From Streptomyces sp. BR123 (GTDB taxonomy: Bacteria; Actinomycetota; Actinomycetes; Streptomycetales; Streptomycetaceae), in assembly GCF_013401435.1 (NCBI RefSeq), contig NZ_JACBGN010000012.1, positions 1 through 55,436 on the forward strand: DNA of 55,436 nt, read 5' to 3'. Position 1 is the stretch's first letter. Every line of letters starts with the position of its first letter. The notes below the pieces were generated by a model. The model did not search any database and had not been told where the DNA came from. It worked only from the letters and a program-made list of their open reading frames with translations. A program made the translations under genes and the position numbers. Positions 1-8,868 of the stretch are shown piece after piece.

Positions 1-8
1 GTCGGGCT

Positions 9-50
9 CGGGGCAAGGCGGCACGAGGCAAGGCGGGCACGGGGCAAGGC
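9..50. repeat. short GGCAAGGCG direct repeats
   Basis: Three copies of a G-rich unit containing GGCAAGGCG lie in the first 50 bases, upstream of the first gene. They are imperfect and short. No function is assigned, and the window edge prevents seeing whether the array continues to the left. Confidence 0.4.
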
Positions 51-120
51 GCACACGTGGAGCGGAAATCGGGGCGAAATCGACCAGATGGACGCTTAAC
101 CAGTCGGTCACAGATCGTTC

Positions 121-1614
121 GTGACCACGCAACACCCCTGCGTCACAGTGGCATGCATGACTGAACGGATGCACGCCCCCGCCCACCGCTCCCACCGCCA
201 CCATCACTGGCGCCGCGATGTCGTCGAGCTGGCTGCGCTCTTCTGCGCCGTCGCGGTCGCCGACGGCATCGCCAACCTCGTCGTGCACGGCCCGAGCGGC
301 CCCGTCATGCTGGTCGCCTCGGCCGTCGCCCTCCTGGTGACGGCGGCGTTCCACACCTGGTGGGCGCGCCGCCACAGCCACGCGCCGCCGCCCGCGAGCA
401 CAGCCCCCACCCATACGGGTGCCGCCGGCCCGGCGGCGACCCCGGCGGCGAGCACCCCCGACGACGGCCCGTCCGCCACGGCCTCGCTGTGGCGGATGCG
501 GACGACCGTGCGCGACGAGCCCGGCAGCCTGGCCGCCCTGTGCAGCGCGCTCGCCGGCCAGGCGGTGGACATCCTGACCCTGCAGACGCATCCGCTGCCC
601 GAGGGCGGCACCGTGGACGAGTTCCTGCTGCGCGCCCCGCAGCAGCTGCCCCCCGCCGACCTCGCCCGTGCCGTCTCCGGCGCCGGCGGCAGGGACACCT
701 GGATCGAGCGGGCCGACGCGCACGACCTCGTCGACACCCCGACCCGGCTGCTGGGCCTCGCGACCCGTACCGCCCTGGACACCGCCGAACTGCCGCTCGC
801 GCTGCGCCGGCTGCTCGGCCGCTGCACCATCCACTCCATCCCGGCGACCAACCTCTCCGGCCGTCCCAACGTCGACGCCGACACCCCGGTCGAGGGGGTG
901 CTCGAGGCGACCGTGATGCGGCTGCGCGACCCCTCGGGCGGCGCCCTCACCGTGGAGCGGCCCCATCTGCCGTTCACCCCGACCGAGTTCGCCCGGGCCC
1001 GTGCCCTCGTCGAGCTCGACGCCCGGCTCGGCCCGCGCATCCCGCGCAGCCAGGACGTGCTGACCCTGCCCGAGGGCAACGACCTCACCGTACGCCGCGC
1101 CGACCAGGCCGACCTGCCCGCCGCCCGCGCGATGCACGACCGCTGCTCCGAGCGCACCCTCGGCCTGCGCTACCACGGCCCCGTCGCCGACGCCGACCGC
1201 TACCTCGACCACCTGCTGAGCCCCCGCTTCGGCCGTACGCTGGCCGTGACCACCGCGTCCGGCAGGCTCGTCGCCCTCGGCCACCTGCTGTGGGACGGGG
1301 ACGAGACCGAGGTCGCGCTGCTGATCGAGGACGACTGGCAGCGCCGCGGGATCGGGTCCGAGCTGCTGCGCAGGCTCGTCGCGATGGCCGTCGAGGCAGG
1401 CTGCGCCAGCGTCTACGCCGTGACCCATTCCTCCAACACCGGCATGGTCGCCGCCATGCGCGGCCTCGGCCTGCCCCTCGACTACCTGGTCGAGGAGGGC
1501 ACCTTGGTGATCACCGCCCGTCTCGACAGCGCAGCCGTCGGCAGCCGGCTCCCGTACGGGCGACCGGGCACCGGCCGACCCGGACAGCGTCAGCAGGCCG
1601 ACAGCGAACGGTGA
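121..1614 (+). CDS. ACT-like/GNAT acetyltransferase with N-terminal membrane segments
   Basis: A 497-residue protein. Residues about 18-31 are His-rich, and two hydrophobic segments (about 35-55 and 61-80) suggest an N-terminal membrane hairpin. Residues about 122-195 resemble an ACT-type regulatory fold (segment with DEPGSL). The C-terminal part, about 325-470, is a GNAT domain with the acetyl-CoA loop QRRGIGSELLRRL near residue 405. The substrate is unknown; ACT domains usually bind amino acids, so ligand-gated acetylation of a small molecule or protein is an inference. The start is the first GTG; an ATG at 157 is equally possible because neither has a clear ribosome site. The next gene follows after 35 bases on the same strand. 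Confidence 0.8.
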   Translation: MTTQHPCVTVACMTERMHAPAHRSHRHHHWRRDVVELAALFCAVAVADGIANLVVHGPSGPVMLVASAVALLVTAAFHTWWARRHSHAPPPASTAPTHTGAAGPAATPAASTPDDGPSATASLWRMRTTVRDEPGSLAALCSALAGQAVDILTLQTHPLPEGGTVDEFLLRAPQQLPPADLARAVSGAGGRDTWIERADAHDLVDTPTRLLGLATRTALDTAELPLALRRLLGRCTIHSIPATNLSGRPNVDADTPVEGVLEATVMRLRDPSGGALTVERPHLPFTPTEFARARALVELDARLGPRIPRSQDVLTLPEGNDLTVRRADQADLPAARAMHDRCSERTLGLRYHGPVADADRYLDHLLSPRFGRTLAVTTASGRLVALGHLLWDGDETEVALLIEDDWQRRGIGSELLRRLVAMAVEAGCASVYAVTHSSNTGMVAAMRGLGLPLDYLVEEGTLVITARLDSAAVGSRLPYGRPGTGRPGQRQQADSER

Positions 1615-1649
1615 TGACGCGGACCCTCTGCGCATACGAAGATGTCCGC

Positions 1650-3374
1650 ATGTCAGACACCCTCCGCAGTGACATCGCGTCCCGGCTGCCGCGCCAGGTC
1701 GCCGACTCCTACGTCGACGACCTCATCGCCCTCGACCCCATCACGGGCACCTATCTCGGTGTCGCGGCGAGCTCGGGCAGGCTCCCGGACTTCTCGCCGG
1801 CCGGCCGTGCGGCCGTGGCCGGCCTGGCCCGCTCCACCCTCGCCCGGCTCGACGCCGCCGAGCGGCTGCCCGGCGCGGACAGCGACGCCGAGCGCCGCTG
1901 CGCCCGCCTGCTGCGCGAGCGCCTCACCGCCGAACTCGCCGTGCACGAGGCCGACGAGGACCTGCGCGCCGTCAGCAACATCCACTCCCCCGCGCACGCG
2001 ATCCGCGAGGTCTTCCCGCTGACCCCGGCGGACACGGACGAGGACTGGGCCGCGATCGCCGAGCGGATGCGCGCGGTCCCCGCCGCCCTGGCCGGCTACC
2101 GGGAAAGCCTGCAGCTCGGGCTCGACCGCGGCCTGTACGGCGGCCCGCGCGCCACCGCCACCTTCATCGGCCAGCTCACCACCTGGGCCGGAGAGGACGA
2201 GGACACTTCCGGCGACGGGAACACCGCGGGCGGCGGCTTCTTCGGCGAGTTCGCCGCCCGCGGCCCGGAGGCGCTGCGCGGCGAGCTGGAGCAGGCGGCC
2301 GGCACCGCCACCGCCGCCCTCGCCGCTCTGCGCGACTGGATGCGCGCGGTGTACGAACCGGCCGTCGCCGACGCCCCGGACGCGGTGGGCCGCGAGCGCT
2401 ACGCCCGGTGGTCGCGCTACTTCAACGGCACGGACCTGGACCTGGACGAGGCGTACGCCTACGGCTGGTCGGAATACCACCGGCTGCTCACCGAGATGAA
2501 GACCGAGGCGGCCAGGATCCTGCCCGGCGCCGGCCCCTGGGAGGCGCTCCGGCACCTGGACGAGCACGGCACCCACATCGGCGTCGACGAGGTCCAGGCC
2601 TGGCTTCAGGGCCTGATGGACGAGGCCATCGAGAACCTCGACGGCACCCACTTCGAACTGGCCGAGCGGGTCAAGCGGGTGGAGTCCCGCATCGCCCCGG
2701 CGGGCGGCGCCGCGGCCCCGTACTACACGAGCCCCTCCGAGGACTTCTCCCGTCCCGGGCGGACCTGGCTGCCCACGATGGGCCAGACCCGCTTCCCGTT
2801 GTACGACCTGGTCTCCACCTGGTACCACGAAGGTGTTCCGGGCCACCACCTCCAGCTCGCGCAGTGGGCGCACGTCGCGGACCGGCTCTCCCGCTACCAG
2901 GCCTCCGTCGGCCTCGTCAGCGCCAACGTCGAGGGCTGGGCGCTGTACGCGGAGCGCCTGATGGACGAGCTGGGCTACCTGAAGGACGCCGAGCAGCGCC
3001 TGGGCTACCTCGACTGCCAGATGATGCGGGCCACGCGGGTCATCGTGGACATCGGCATGCACCTGGGCCTGGCGATCCCGGCGGACTCGCCGTTCCACCC
3101 CGGTGAGCGCTGGACGGTGGAGCTGGCGCAGGAGTTCTTCGCGCAGCACAGCAGTCGGCCCGCGGACTTCGTCGAGAGCGAGATGACCCGCTACCTGTCG
3201 ATGCCGGGCCAGGCGATCGGCTACAAACTGGGCGAGCGCGCCTGGCTGCTGGGCCGGGACAACGCCCGGGCCGCGCACGGCGAGGCGTTCGATCTGAAGG
3301 CTTGGCACATGGCGGCGCTGTCGCAGGGCTCACTGGGCCTGGACGACCTGGTGGACGAGCTGTCGCAGCTCTGA
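1650..3374 (+). CDS. DUF885 family putative zinc metallopeptidase
   Basis: A 574-residue protein of the DUF885 family, widespread in actinobacteria. The hallmark HEGVPGHH motif is at residues 393-400, a variant of the HExxH zinc-binding signature, followed by an ANVEGWALYAERL segment with a glutamate that would be the third ligand in the gluzincin-like model. No signal peptide is seen, so it is probably cytoplasmic. The family is annotated as a peptidase but few members have been tested, so the substrate is open. The reading frame is open far upstream, but the codon pattern there belongs to the preceding gene in another frame; the ATG at 1650 opens directly into the family N-terminus (SDTLRSDIA). 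A strong hairpin follows the stop. Confidence 0.9.
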   Translation: MSDTLRSDIASRLPRQVADSYVDDLIALDPITGTYLGVAASSGRLPDFSPAGRAAVAGLARSTLARLDAAERLPGADSDAERRCARLLRERLTAELAVHEADEDLRAVSNIHSPAHAIREVFPLTPADTDEDWAAIAERMRAVPAALAGYRESLQLGLDRGLYGGPRATATFIGQLTTWAGEDEDTSGDGNTAGGGFFGEFAARGPEALRGELEQAAGTATAALAALRDWMRAVYEPAVADAPDAVGRERYARWSRYFNGTDLDLDEAYAYGWSEYHRLLTEMKTEAARILPGAGPWEALRHLDEHGTHIGVDEVQAWLQGLMDEAIENLDGTHFELAERVKRVESRIAPAGGAAAPYYTSPSEDFSRPGRTWLPTMGQTRFPLYDLVSTWYHEGVPGHHLQLAQWAHVADRLSRYQASVGLVSANVEGWALYAERLMDELGYLKDAEQRLGYLDCQMMRATRVIVDIGMHLGLAIPADSPFHPGERWTVELAQEFFAQHSSRPADFVESEMTRYLSMPGQAIGYKLGERAWLLGRDNARAAHGEAFDLKAWHMAALSQGSLGLDDLVDELSQL

Positions 3375-3409
3375 TCCGGACCCGGGGCCCGCGGCGCCCC
3401 GTGGCGTGT

Positions 3410-3448
3410 ACGGGCCCGCCCGCCCTCTCTGGGAGCGGGCGGGCCCGT
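3410..3448. terminator. bidirectional hairpin terminator
   Basis: A perfect 14-bp stem (3410-3423 with 3435-3448) and an 11-base loop sit between the convergent DUF885 and rhodanese genes. There is no U-tract, which is usual for streptomycete terminators. Confidence 0.75.
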
Positions 3449-3493
3449 TCCGCTGTCCCCGGGGAGCGGGCGGCCCGTCTGTCCGCAGCGGTT

Positions 3494-4045
3494 TCAGCAG
3501 CCGCAGTCGCCGGAGTCGGTGGGCGCGGTCAGCGGGTCGGCCTCGCCGCGCTGCTGCCTGCCCTGCCAGGTCTCGACCTCGAAGCCCTCGCGGATCCAGT
3601 ACTCGATGCCGCCGAGCACCTCCTTCACCTGGAAGCCCAGCCGGGCCAGGGCGAGCGCGGAGCGGGTGGCTCCGTTGCAGCCGGGGCCCCAGCAGTACGT
3701 GACCACGGGGAGGCTCTTGTCCAGGAGCTGCTCGGCCTGTTGGGGGATCAGGGCGGTGGGCAGGTGGATCGCGCCGGGGATGTGGGCCTGGTCCCAGGCG
3801 GGAGTGGAGCGTGAGTCGATCAGCTGGAAGCCGAGGTCGGTGCCCTGTTCGCGGTGGGCCTTGAGCGCGGCGGCGACGTCCGACACGTCCGTGTGGAAGG
3901 CGAGGGCGGCGGCGAAGTGGGCGGCGGCCGCCGCCGGGGTCGCCGGGGGAACCCGGAGTACGGGGTTCTCGGACCCTGCGGGCCCTGCGGGGGCGGCGGA
4001 AGCAGCCGGGGCAGCGGGGGTGTCGGGGTGCTGTGTCGTCGTCAT
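3494..4045 (-). CDS. rhodanese-like sulfurtransferase domain protein
   Basis: A 183-residue single-domain rhodanese-like protein. After an Ala/Pro-rich N-terminus (about residues 9-45), the domain runs from about 50 to 165, with the LIDSR segment and the active loop Cys123-N-G-A-T-Arg128-S, which fits the CX4R[ST] pattern of active sulfurtransferases. A second Cys at 118 and a C-terminal DCGC tail could take part in persulfide relay. It would transfer sulfane sulfur from thiosulfate or a persulfide to a thiol. It is divergent from an Lrp-type regulator, with 94 bases between the two starts, so control by that regulator is likely but inferred. Confidence 0.88.
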   Translation of the reverse strand: MTTTQHPDTPAAPAASAAPAGPAGSENPVLRVPPATPAAAAAHFAAALAFHTDVSDVAAALKAHREQGTDLGFQLIDSRSTPAWDQAHIPGAIHLPTALIPQQAEQLLDKSLPVVTYCWGPGCNGATRSALALARLGFQVKEVLGGIEYWIREGFEVETWQGRQQRGEADPLTAPTDSGDCGC

Positions 4046-4139
4046 GTCCCCGAATCTATGAGCCTATTGATCACCCGGGAAGGGCGTTTCCCCGGCCTTC
4101 CTCTTGTTTGGCCGGGGATTCCCCTGCTACACCAGTCGG
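4046..4139. promoter_or_regulatory. divergent intergenic promoter region
   Basis: The 94 bases between the rhodanese and Lrp genes must carry both promoters. They include a dyad-like stretch around 4075-4120 with repeated GGCCGGG/CCCGG elements. The exact operators cannot be assigned by eye. Confidence 0.45.
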
Positions 4140-4586
4140 ATGACCGAGTATTCGCCCGACGCCACCGACTGGCGCATCCTGGCCGCCCTCCAAGAGGACG
4201 GCCGGGCCAGCTTCGCCGACCTCGCCCGCACCGTCTCCATGTCGGCCAGCGCCGTCACCGAGCGGGTGCGCCGCCTGGAGGAGGCCGGCGTGATCACCGG
4301 CTACACGGCCGTGGTGAACCCGGAGAAGCTGGGCAAGTCGATCCTGGCGCTGGTGCGGCTGCGCTACCCGCACGGCAACTACAAGCCGTTCCACGATCTC
4401 CTGGAGGCGACTCCGGAGATTCTGGAGGCCCACCACGTCACGGGCGACGACTGCTTCGTGCTGAAGGTCGCCGCCCGCTCGATGGGCCATCTGGAAGAGG
4501 TCGCCGGCCGCATCTCGGGGCTCGGCGCCGTCACCACGAGCGTCGTGTACTCCTCGCCGCTGCCCCGCCGCCCGCTCAGTCCGTGA
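4140..4586 (+). CDS. Lrp/AsnC family transcriptional regulator
   Basis: A 148-residue protein of the feast/famine regulator type. An N-terminal winged helix-turn-helix (about residues 8-55, segment DWRILAALQEDGRASFADLA) is followed by the RAM/AsnC_trans_reg ligand-binding and oligomerisation domain (about 65-140). Its divergent neighbour is a rhodanese gene, and such pairs commonly share operators, so it may sense an amino acid such as cysteine; that ligand is a guess. The ATG at 4140 is preferred to an upstream in-frame codon because it opens the family N-terminus. Its 3' end overlaps the 3' end of sbcC on the other strand by 11 bases. Confidence 0.9.
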   Translation: MTEYSPDATDWRILAALQEDGRASFADLARTVSMSASAVTERVRRLEEAGVITGYTAVVNPEKLGKSILALVRLRYPHGNYKPFHDLLEATPEILEAHHVTGDDCFVLKVAARSMGHLEEVAGRISGLGAVTTSVVYSSPLPRRPLSP

Positions 4587-7500
4587 CGGTGGCGGTGCGG
4601 TGGCGGACCGCCGAGCCGCCGCGCTGTTTGACGACCTCCAGCTGGGCCTGCACCCGGGTCCTCAGGTCGGCGACATGGCTCACGATGCCGACGCTGCGGT
4701 CCCGCTCGCGCAGCGAGTCGAGTACGTCGAGGACCTCGTCCAGCGCCTGATCGTCGAGGCTGCCGAAGCCCTCGTCGATGAAGAGGGTGTCCAGGCGTAC
4801 GCCGCCCGCCTCGTCGGAGACCACGTCGGCGAGTCCGAGGGCGAGGGCGAGCGAGGCGAAGAAGGTCTCGCCGCCCGACAGGGTGGCGGTGTCGCGCTCG
4901 CTGCCGGTCCAGGCGTCCACCACGTGCAGCCCGAGACCGGAGCGGCCACGTCCGCTCGCCTTGGCGTCGGAGTGGACGAGGGTGTAGCGGCCGCCGGACA
5001 TCTTCAGCAGTCGCGCCGTCGCCGCGGCCGCGACCTGCTCCAGGCGCGCCGCCAGGACGTACGCCTCCAGCCGCATCTTGCGCTCGTTGTCGGCGGAGGT
5101 GCCCGCGGTGAGGCCGGCCAGCCGGGCCACCCGCTCGTAGGCCTCGCGCAGCGGGCCGAGGGCGCGCAGCTCCTGCTCGGCCTGCCGGGAGAGCCGGTCC
5201 AGCTCCGCGCACCGCACCCGCGCCGCGTCGACGGCGGAGGCGGCGGAGCGCACCAGCGCCTCGGCCCGCCCCGCCTCGGCCTCGGCGGCGTGCGGATCGG
5301 CCGGGGGCAGGGCGGCGGCGGCCGCGGTGTCGCTCTCGCCTCGACGGTCGGCCAGCGTTGCCTCCTCGGCCTGCCAGGCATCCAGGCGCTGCTGGAGCGC
5401 GCTGCGTTCGTAGTCCGGGAGCACGGCGGCGGCCGCCGCCTCGACGGTCTCGAAGCCGGCCTTGAAGGCGGCGTCGGCGAGCTGGCCGTCGGCCTCCTTG
5501 AGCCGGGCGGCGGCGGTCTCGGCGCGACGCAGCGCGGTGGCGGCGGCGGTGACCATGCGGACCCGGTCCTCCAGCGTCCGGGCGCGGGCCGCGAGGGTGG
5601 GCGCGTCCCCGCGGAGCAGGGCGAGCTCGGCCTCCAGCGAGGCCTGCTCCGCGTCGAGGGCCTCGCGCCGGGAGGCCCGGGCGGCGGCCCGGCGCTCGGC
5701 CTCCAGCCGGTCGGTGCTGCGTACGGCGTGCTCCCGCTCGGCACGGGCCAGCTGCTCGCGGGCGGCGTGCAGTCCGGCCGCGGCGGCATGGGCGGCGGCG
5801 TGCCGGGAGCTGAGGTCCGAGGTCAGGGCGAGGAGGTCGGCGGTGGTGGCGTCCCCGGCGGCGGCCGCGGCTCCGGCGCGGGCCTCCTGGGCGGCGGCGA
5901 GGGCGCGCTCGACGGCGGCCCGCCGCTCCTCGGCCTGCTCGTAGCGGGCGTGGGCGGCGTCCTCGGCGGCCCGGTCCACGTGCCCGGGGGCGGGCCGGGC
6001 CGGGGCCGGGTGCTCGGCCGCACCGCACACCGTGCACGGCTCGCCCGCGACCAGCGCGGCGGCCAGCTCGGCGGCGATCCCGCGCAGCCGGGCCTCCTTG
6101 AGCTCCAGCCAGCGCTCCCGGGCCGCGGCCGACTCCTCGCGTACGGCGGCCAGTTCGCCCGCGGCGCGCTGCGCGTCGGCATCCAGCGCGTCGCGCCGAC
6201 GGGCCGCGTCCAGGCGGATCCGGGTGGGCTCCAGCTTCCCGGCGAGCTGCTCGGCCAGGGTCGCGGCCTGCTGTGCGGCTTCCGCGCGGCCCGTGAGCGC
6301 GGCGCGGGTGTCCTCCCAGCGGGCCAGCCAATCGGCGGCCTCCCGCAGCTGCTCCTCGGCGTCGCGGGCCTCCCGGTCCAGGGCGGCCCGCTCGCGGCCG
6401 ATCTCGGCGCTGCGCTGCTCGGCGCGGCGGCCCGCCCCCAGTGCGCCGAGCTCCTCCCGCAGCCGCTGTTCGACGCCGGCCAGCTGCTCCGGTCCGGCGT
6501 CCGCCAGGGGCGGGGGGAGTTCGGCGCGGGCGGCAGCCTCCGCGTGGGCGGTGGCGAGATGGGCGGAGGAGGCGGCTCCGCGCAGTTCCAGGGCGGGCGC
6601 GACGAGGGCGGCGCGGCCGGCCCGATCGAGGAGTTCCCGGATCCGCTGCCGTTCGGGAGCGGCCTCGGCGAGGAGGGCGGCGCGGCGGGCGGTCTCGGCG
6701 TGTCGGCGCTGCAGCCGGTCGAGTTCGCGGGCCTCCTCCGCGGCCCGGCGGGCGGCGGCGTGCCGGCCCTCGACGGCGGCCAGCGCGTGGTCTGCGACCG
6801 TCAGCCGCTCCCTGGCGTCGCACCGCGCGACGGCGGCCCAGGCCCGGACGGCTCCGGCCAGGCCGGGGTCGCCGGGCTGGTGGCCGGGCATCGGCCAGGC
6901 CCGCAGGTCGGCGCTGTCCCCGGCCGCCTGGGCGAGCCGCTGCGCGGTGCCGAGGACCTTCTCGTCGCCGGCCCGGACCTTGGCCTCGGCGGCCCGGCGG
7001 CGCTCGGCGAGCAGGGTTTCGACGGCGGCGAAGCGGCGGGTGTCGAAGAGTCGGCTCAGGAGGCGGCTGCGGGCCTGTTCGTCGGCGCGCAGGAAGCGTG
7101 CGAACTCGCCCTGCGGCAGCAGGACGACCTGGCAGAACTGCTCCCGGCTCATGCCGAGCAGCTGCTCGATCTCCTCGCCGATCTCCTGGTGGGAGCGGCT
7201 GAGGGCGGTCCACTGCCGCCCGTCGTACTCGCGCAGCCGGCTCTGCGCCTTGTCCCTGGTGGTGCCGGTGCCGCGCTTCTTCGGCCGGTCCTGCTCGGGG
7301 CGCCGGGTGATCTCCAGGCGTCGTCCGCCGGCAGTGAGTTCGAGGGTGACCTCGGTGGGGGTGCCCGGCGCGGCGTGGTCGCTGCGCAGCCCGGCGCCGG
7401 GGGCCTGGCGGGCGCCGGGCACGGATCCGTACAGGGCGAAGCAGACGGCGTCCAGGACGGACGTCTTGCCCGCGCCGGTGGGTCCGTGCAGCAGGAAGAT

Positions 7501-7587
7501 CCCGGCGGCGGACAGGGCGTCGAAGTCGATGTCCTGGGGTTCGGCGAACGGGCCGAAGGCGGTGATCCGGAGCCGGTGCAGCCTCAT
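4576..7587 (-). CDS. sbcC: SbcC-type nuclease complex ATPase
   Basis: A 1003-residue SMC-like ATPase, the Rad50 counterpart. The Walker A motif GPTGAGKT is at residues 35-42. Two long Ala/Arg/Glu-rich coiled-coil arms flank a zinc-hook CTVC near residue 517. The ABC signature LSGGETFF is near residue 900, followed by the Walker B region LFIDEGFGSLDD. It works with SbcD to process hairpins and blocked DNA ends in the cytoplasm. The start overlaps the sbcD stop by 4 bases (ATGA), indicating translational coupling. Most of the long reading frames on the opposite strand over this gene are GC-bias shadows. Confidence 0.96.
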   Translation of the reverse strand: MRLHRLRITAFGPFAEPQDIDFDALSAAGIFLLHGPTGAGKTSVLDAVCFALYGSVPGARQAPGAGLRSDHAAPGTPTEVTLELTAGGRRLEITRRPEQDRPKKRGTGTTRDKAQSRLREYDGRQWTALSRSHQEIGEEIEQLLGMSREQFCQVVLLPQGEFARFLRADEQARSRLLSRLFDTRRFAAVETLLAERRRAAEAKVRAGDEKVLGTAQRLAQAAGDSADLRAWPMPGHQPGDPGLAGAVRAWAAVARCDARERLTVADHALAAVEGRHAAARRAAEEARELDRLQRRHAETARRAALLAEAAPERQRIRELLDRAGRAALVAPALELRGAASSAHLATAHAEAAARAELPPPLADAGPEQLAGVEQRLREELGALGAGRRAEQRSAEIGRERAALDREARDAEEQLREAADWLARWEDTRAALTGRAEAAQQAATLAEQLAGKLEPTRIRLDAARRRDALDADAQRAAGELAAVREESAAARERWLELKEARLRGIAAELAAALVAGEPCTVCGAAEHPAPARPAPGHVDRAAEDAAHARYEQAEERRAAVERALAAAQEARAGAAAAAGDATTADLLALTSDLSSRHAAAHAAAAGLHAAREQLARAEREHAVRSTDRLEAERRAAARASRREALDAEQASLEAELALLRGDAPTLAARARTLEDRVRMVTAAATALRRAETAAARLKEADGQLADAAFKAGFETVEAAAAAVLPDYERSALQQRLDAWQAEEATLADRRGESDTAAAAALPPADPHAAEAEAGRAEALVRSAASAVDAARVRCAELDRLSRQAEQELRALGPLREAYERVARLAGLTAGTSADNERKMRLEAYVLAARLEQVAAAATARLLKMSGGRYTLVHSDAKASGRGRSGLGLHVVDAWTGSERDTATLSGGETFFASLALALGLADVVSDEAGGVRLDTLFIDEGFGSLDDQALDEVLDVLDSLRERDRSVGIVSHVADLRTRVQAQLEVVKQRGGSAVRHRTATVTD

Positions 7588-8756
7588 CGGCGGGCCTCCT
7601 GTCCGCCGTCGGCGGCCGCACTGGTGCGCACGTCCTCGAAGGCGGCCTGGAGCACCGCCCGTTCGGCCTCGTCGGCGCCGCCGCCGCGCACGTGGGCGAC
7701 GAAGTCCTCGGCGATCTCCTGGTCGCTGCGGCCGCGGAGCCGCTGGGCGTAGGTGGCGCCGCCGTCCTCCTCGCGGCCCTCGGGGTCGAAGGCGAGGCTG
7801 AGGGTGTGCGGGAAGCGGGCGGTGAGGCGGGCCATGGGGTCGTCGGGGCGTACGGGGTCGGTGAGGGTGGCCTCGATCCAGGAGTCCTCGTGCACGGTGT
7901 GCGCCGGGTCGTCGAGCAGCGCGACGAGGGGGCCGCGGAGCCGGGCGAGGGGCCGTGGGACGGGGGTGTCGACCCGCTCGGCGGTGATCTCCCCGGCCGG
8001 GCCGAGGTCGACGAGCCACATGGTCTTGCGGTGGCCGGCCTCGGAGAAGGAGTAGGCGAGCGGGGAACCGGAGTAGCGGACCCGTTCGTTGATGGTCTGG
8101 CAGCCGTGGAGGTGGCCGAGGGCGGCGTAGTCGACCCCGTCGAAGACGGAGGCGGGTACGGCCTCGACGCCGCCGACGGCGATGTCGCGCTCGCTGTCGC
8201 TGGCCTGGCCGCCGGTGACGAAGGCGTGCGCGAGGACGACGGAGCGGGTGCCGGGGGCGCGCCCGGCGAGGTCGGCCCGGATGCGGTCCATGGCCGCGCC
8301 GAGAACGGCTTCATGGCTGACCCTGTCGGCGCCGATGTGATCCTTGACCAGGGCCGGCTCCAGGTACGGCAGCCCGTACAGCGCCACGTCGCCGTGTACG
8401 TCGGCCAGCACCACCGGGTCGGCGCAGCCGCCGGGGTCCGTCCTGAGGTGGATGCCGGCCCGGCCGATCAGCCCGGCCCCGACGCCCAGGCGACGGGCGG
8501 AGTCGTGGTTCCCGGAGATCATGACGGTCGGCACGCCGAGGTCGGCGAGGCGGTGCAGGGCCCGGTCGAAGAGCTCGACGGCGGGGAGAGGGGGTACGGC
8601 CCGGTCGTAGACGTCGCCGGCGACGAGGACGGCGTCGACCTCGCGCTCGCGGACGGTCTCCACGAGGTGTTCGACGAAGGCGGCCTGGGCGCCGAGCAGG
8701 CCGACGCGGTGGAAGGACCGGCCGAGGTGCCAGTCGGAGGTGTGCAGGAGCCTCAT
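7584..8756 (-). CDS. sbcD: SbcD-type exonuclease subunit
   Basis: A 390-residue Mre11-like calcineurin-fold nuclease. The metal-binding motifs appear in order: HTSDWHLG at the N-terminus, the VAGDVYDRAVPP segment, ISGNHDS, and the GHLHG segment. The ATG at 8756 is chosen because the motif normally begins at residues 4-10 of SbcD; the 10 residues upstream in frame are low-complexity. It is the first gene of a two-gene operon with sbcC, coupled by a 4-base overlap. It provides the nuclease activity of the SbcCD complex. Confidence 0.96.
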   Translation of the reverse strand: MRLLHTSDWHLGRSFHRVGLLGAQAAFVEHLVETVREREVDAVLVAGDVYDRAVPPLPAVELFDRALHRLADLGVPTVMISGNHDSARRLGVGAGLIGRAGIHLRTDPGGCADPVVLADVHGDVALYGLPYLEPALVKDHIGADRVSHEAVLGAAMDRIRADLAGRAPGTRSVVLAHAFVTGGQASDSERDIAVGGVEAVPASVFDGVDYAALGHLHGCQTINERVRYSGSPLAYSFSEAGHRKTMWLVDLGPAGEITAERVDTPVPRPLARLRGPLVALLDDPAHTVHEDSWIEATLTDPVRPDDPMARLTARFPHTLSLAFDPEGREEDGGATYAQRLRGRSDQEIAEDFVAHVRGGGADEAERAVLQAAFEDVRTSAAADGGQEARR

Positions 8757-8868
8757 TCGCCGGCCCTGCCGACCGTCTCTCCGCACATGCCCGTCCGCCC
8801 CCCTGAATCGCCCGAATCGCCGCAGCCCGCCCGATGACCCCCTCTACGCTAACGCCTCGCGGGGGCGC

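Noticed and set aside
360..1649. Upstream extension of the DUF885 reading frame over the ACT-GNAT gene
   Set aside because: The extension is Arg/Pro/Gly low-complexity and overlaps a gene with clear domains; the family N-terminus begins at 1650.
4379..8314. Very long Arg/Pro-rich reading frame opposite and out of frame with sbcCD
   Set aside because: Composition is that of a GC-bias shadow; SbcC and SbcD motifs are intact in the other frames.
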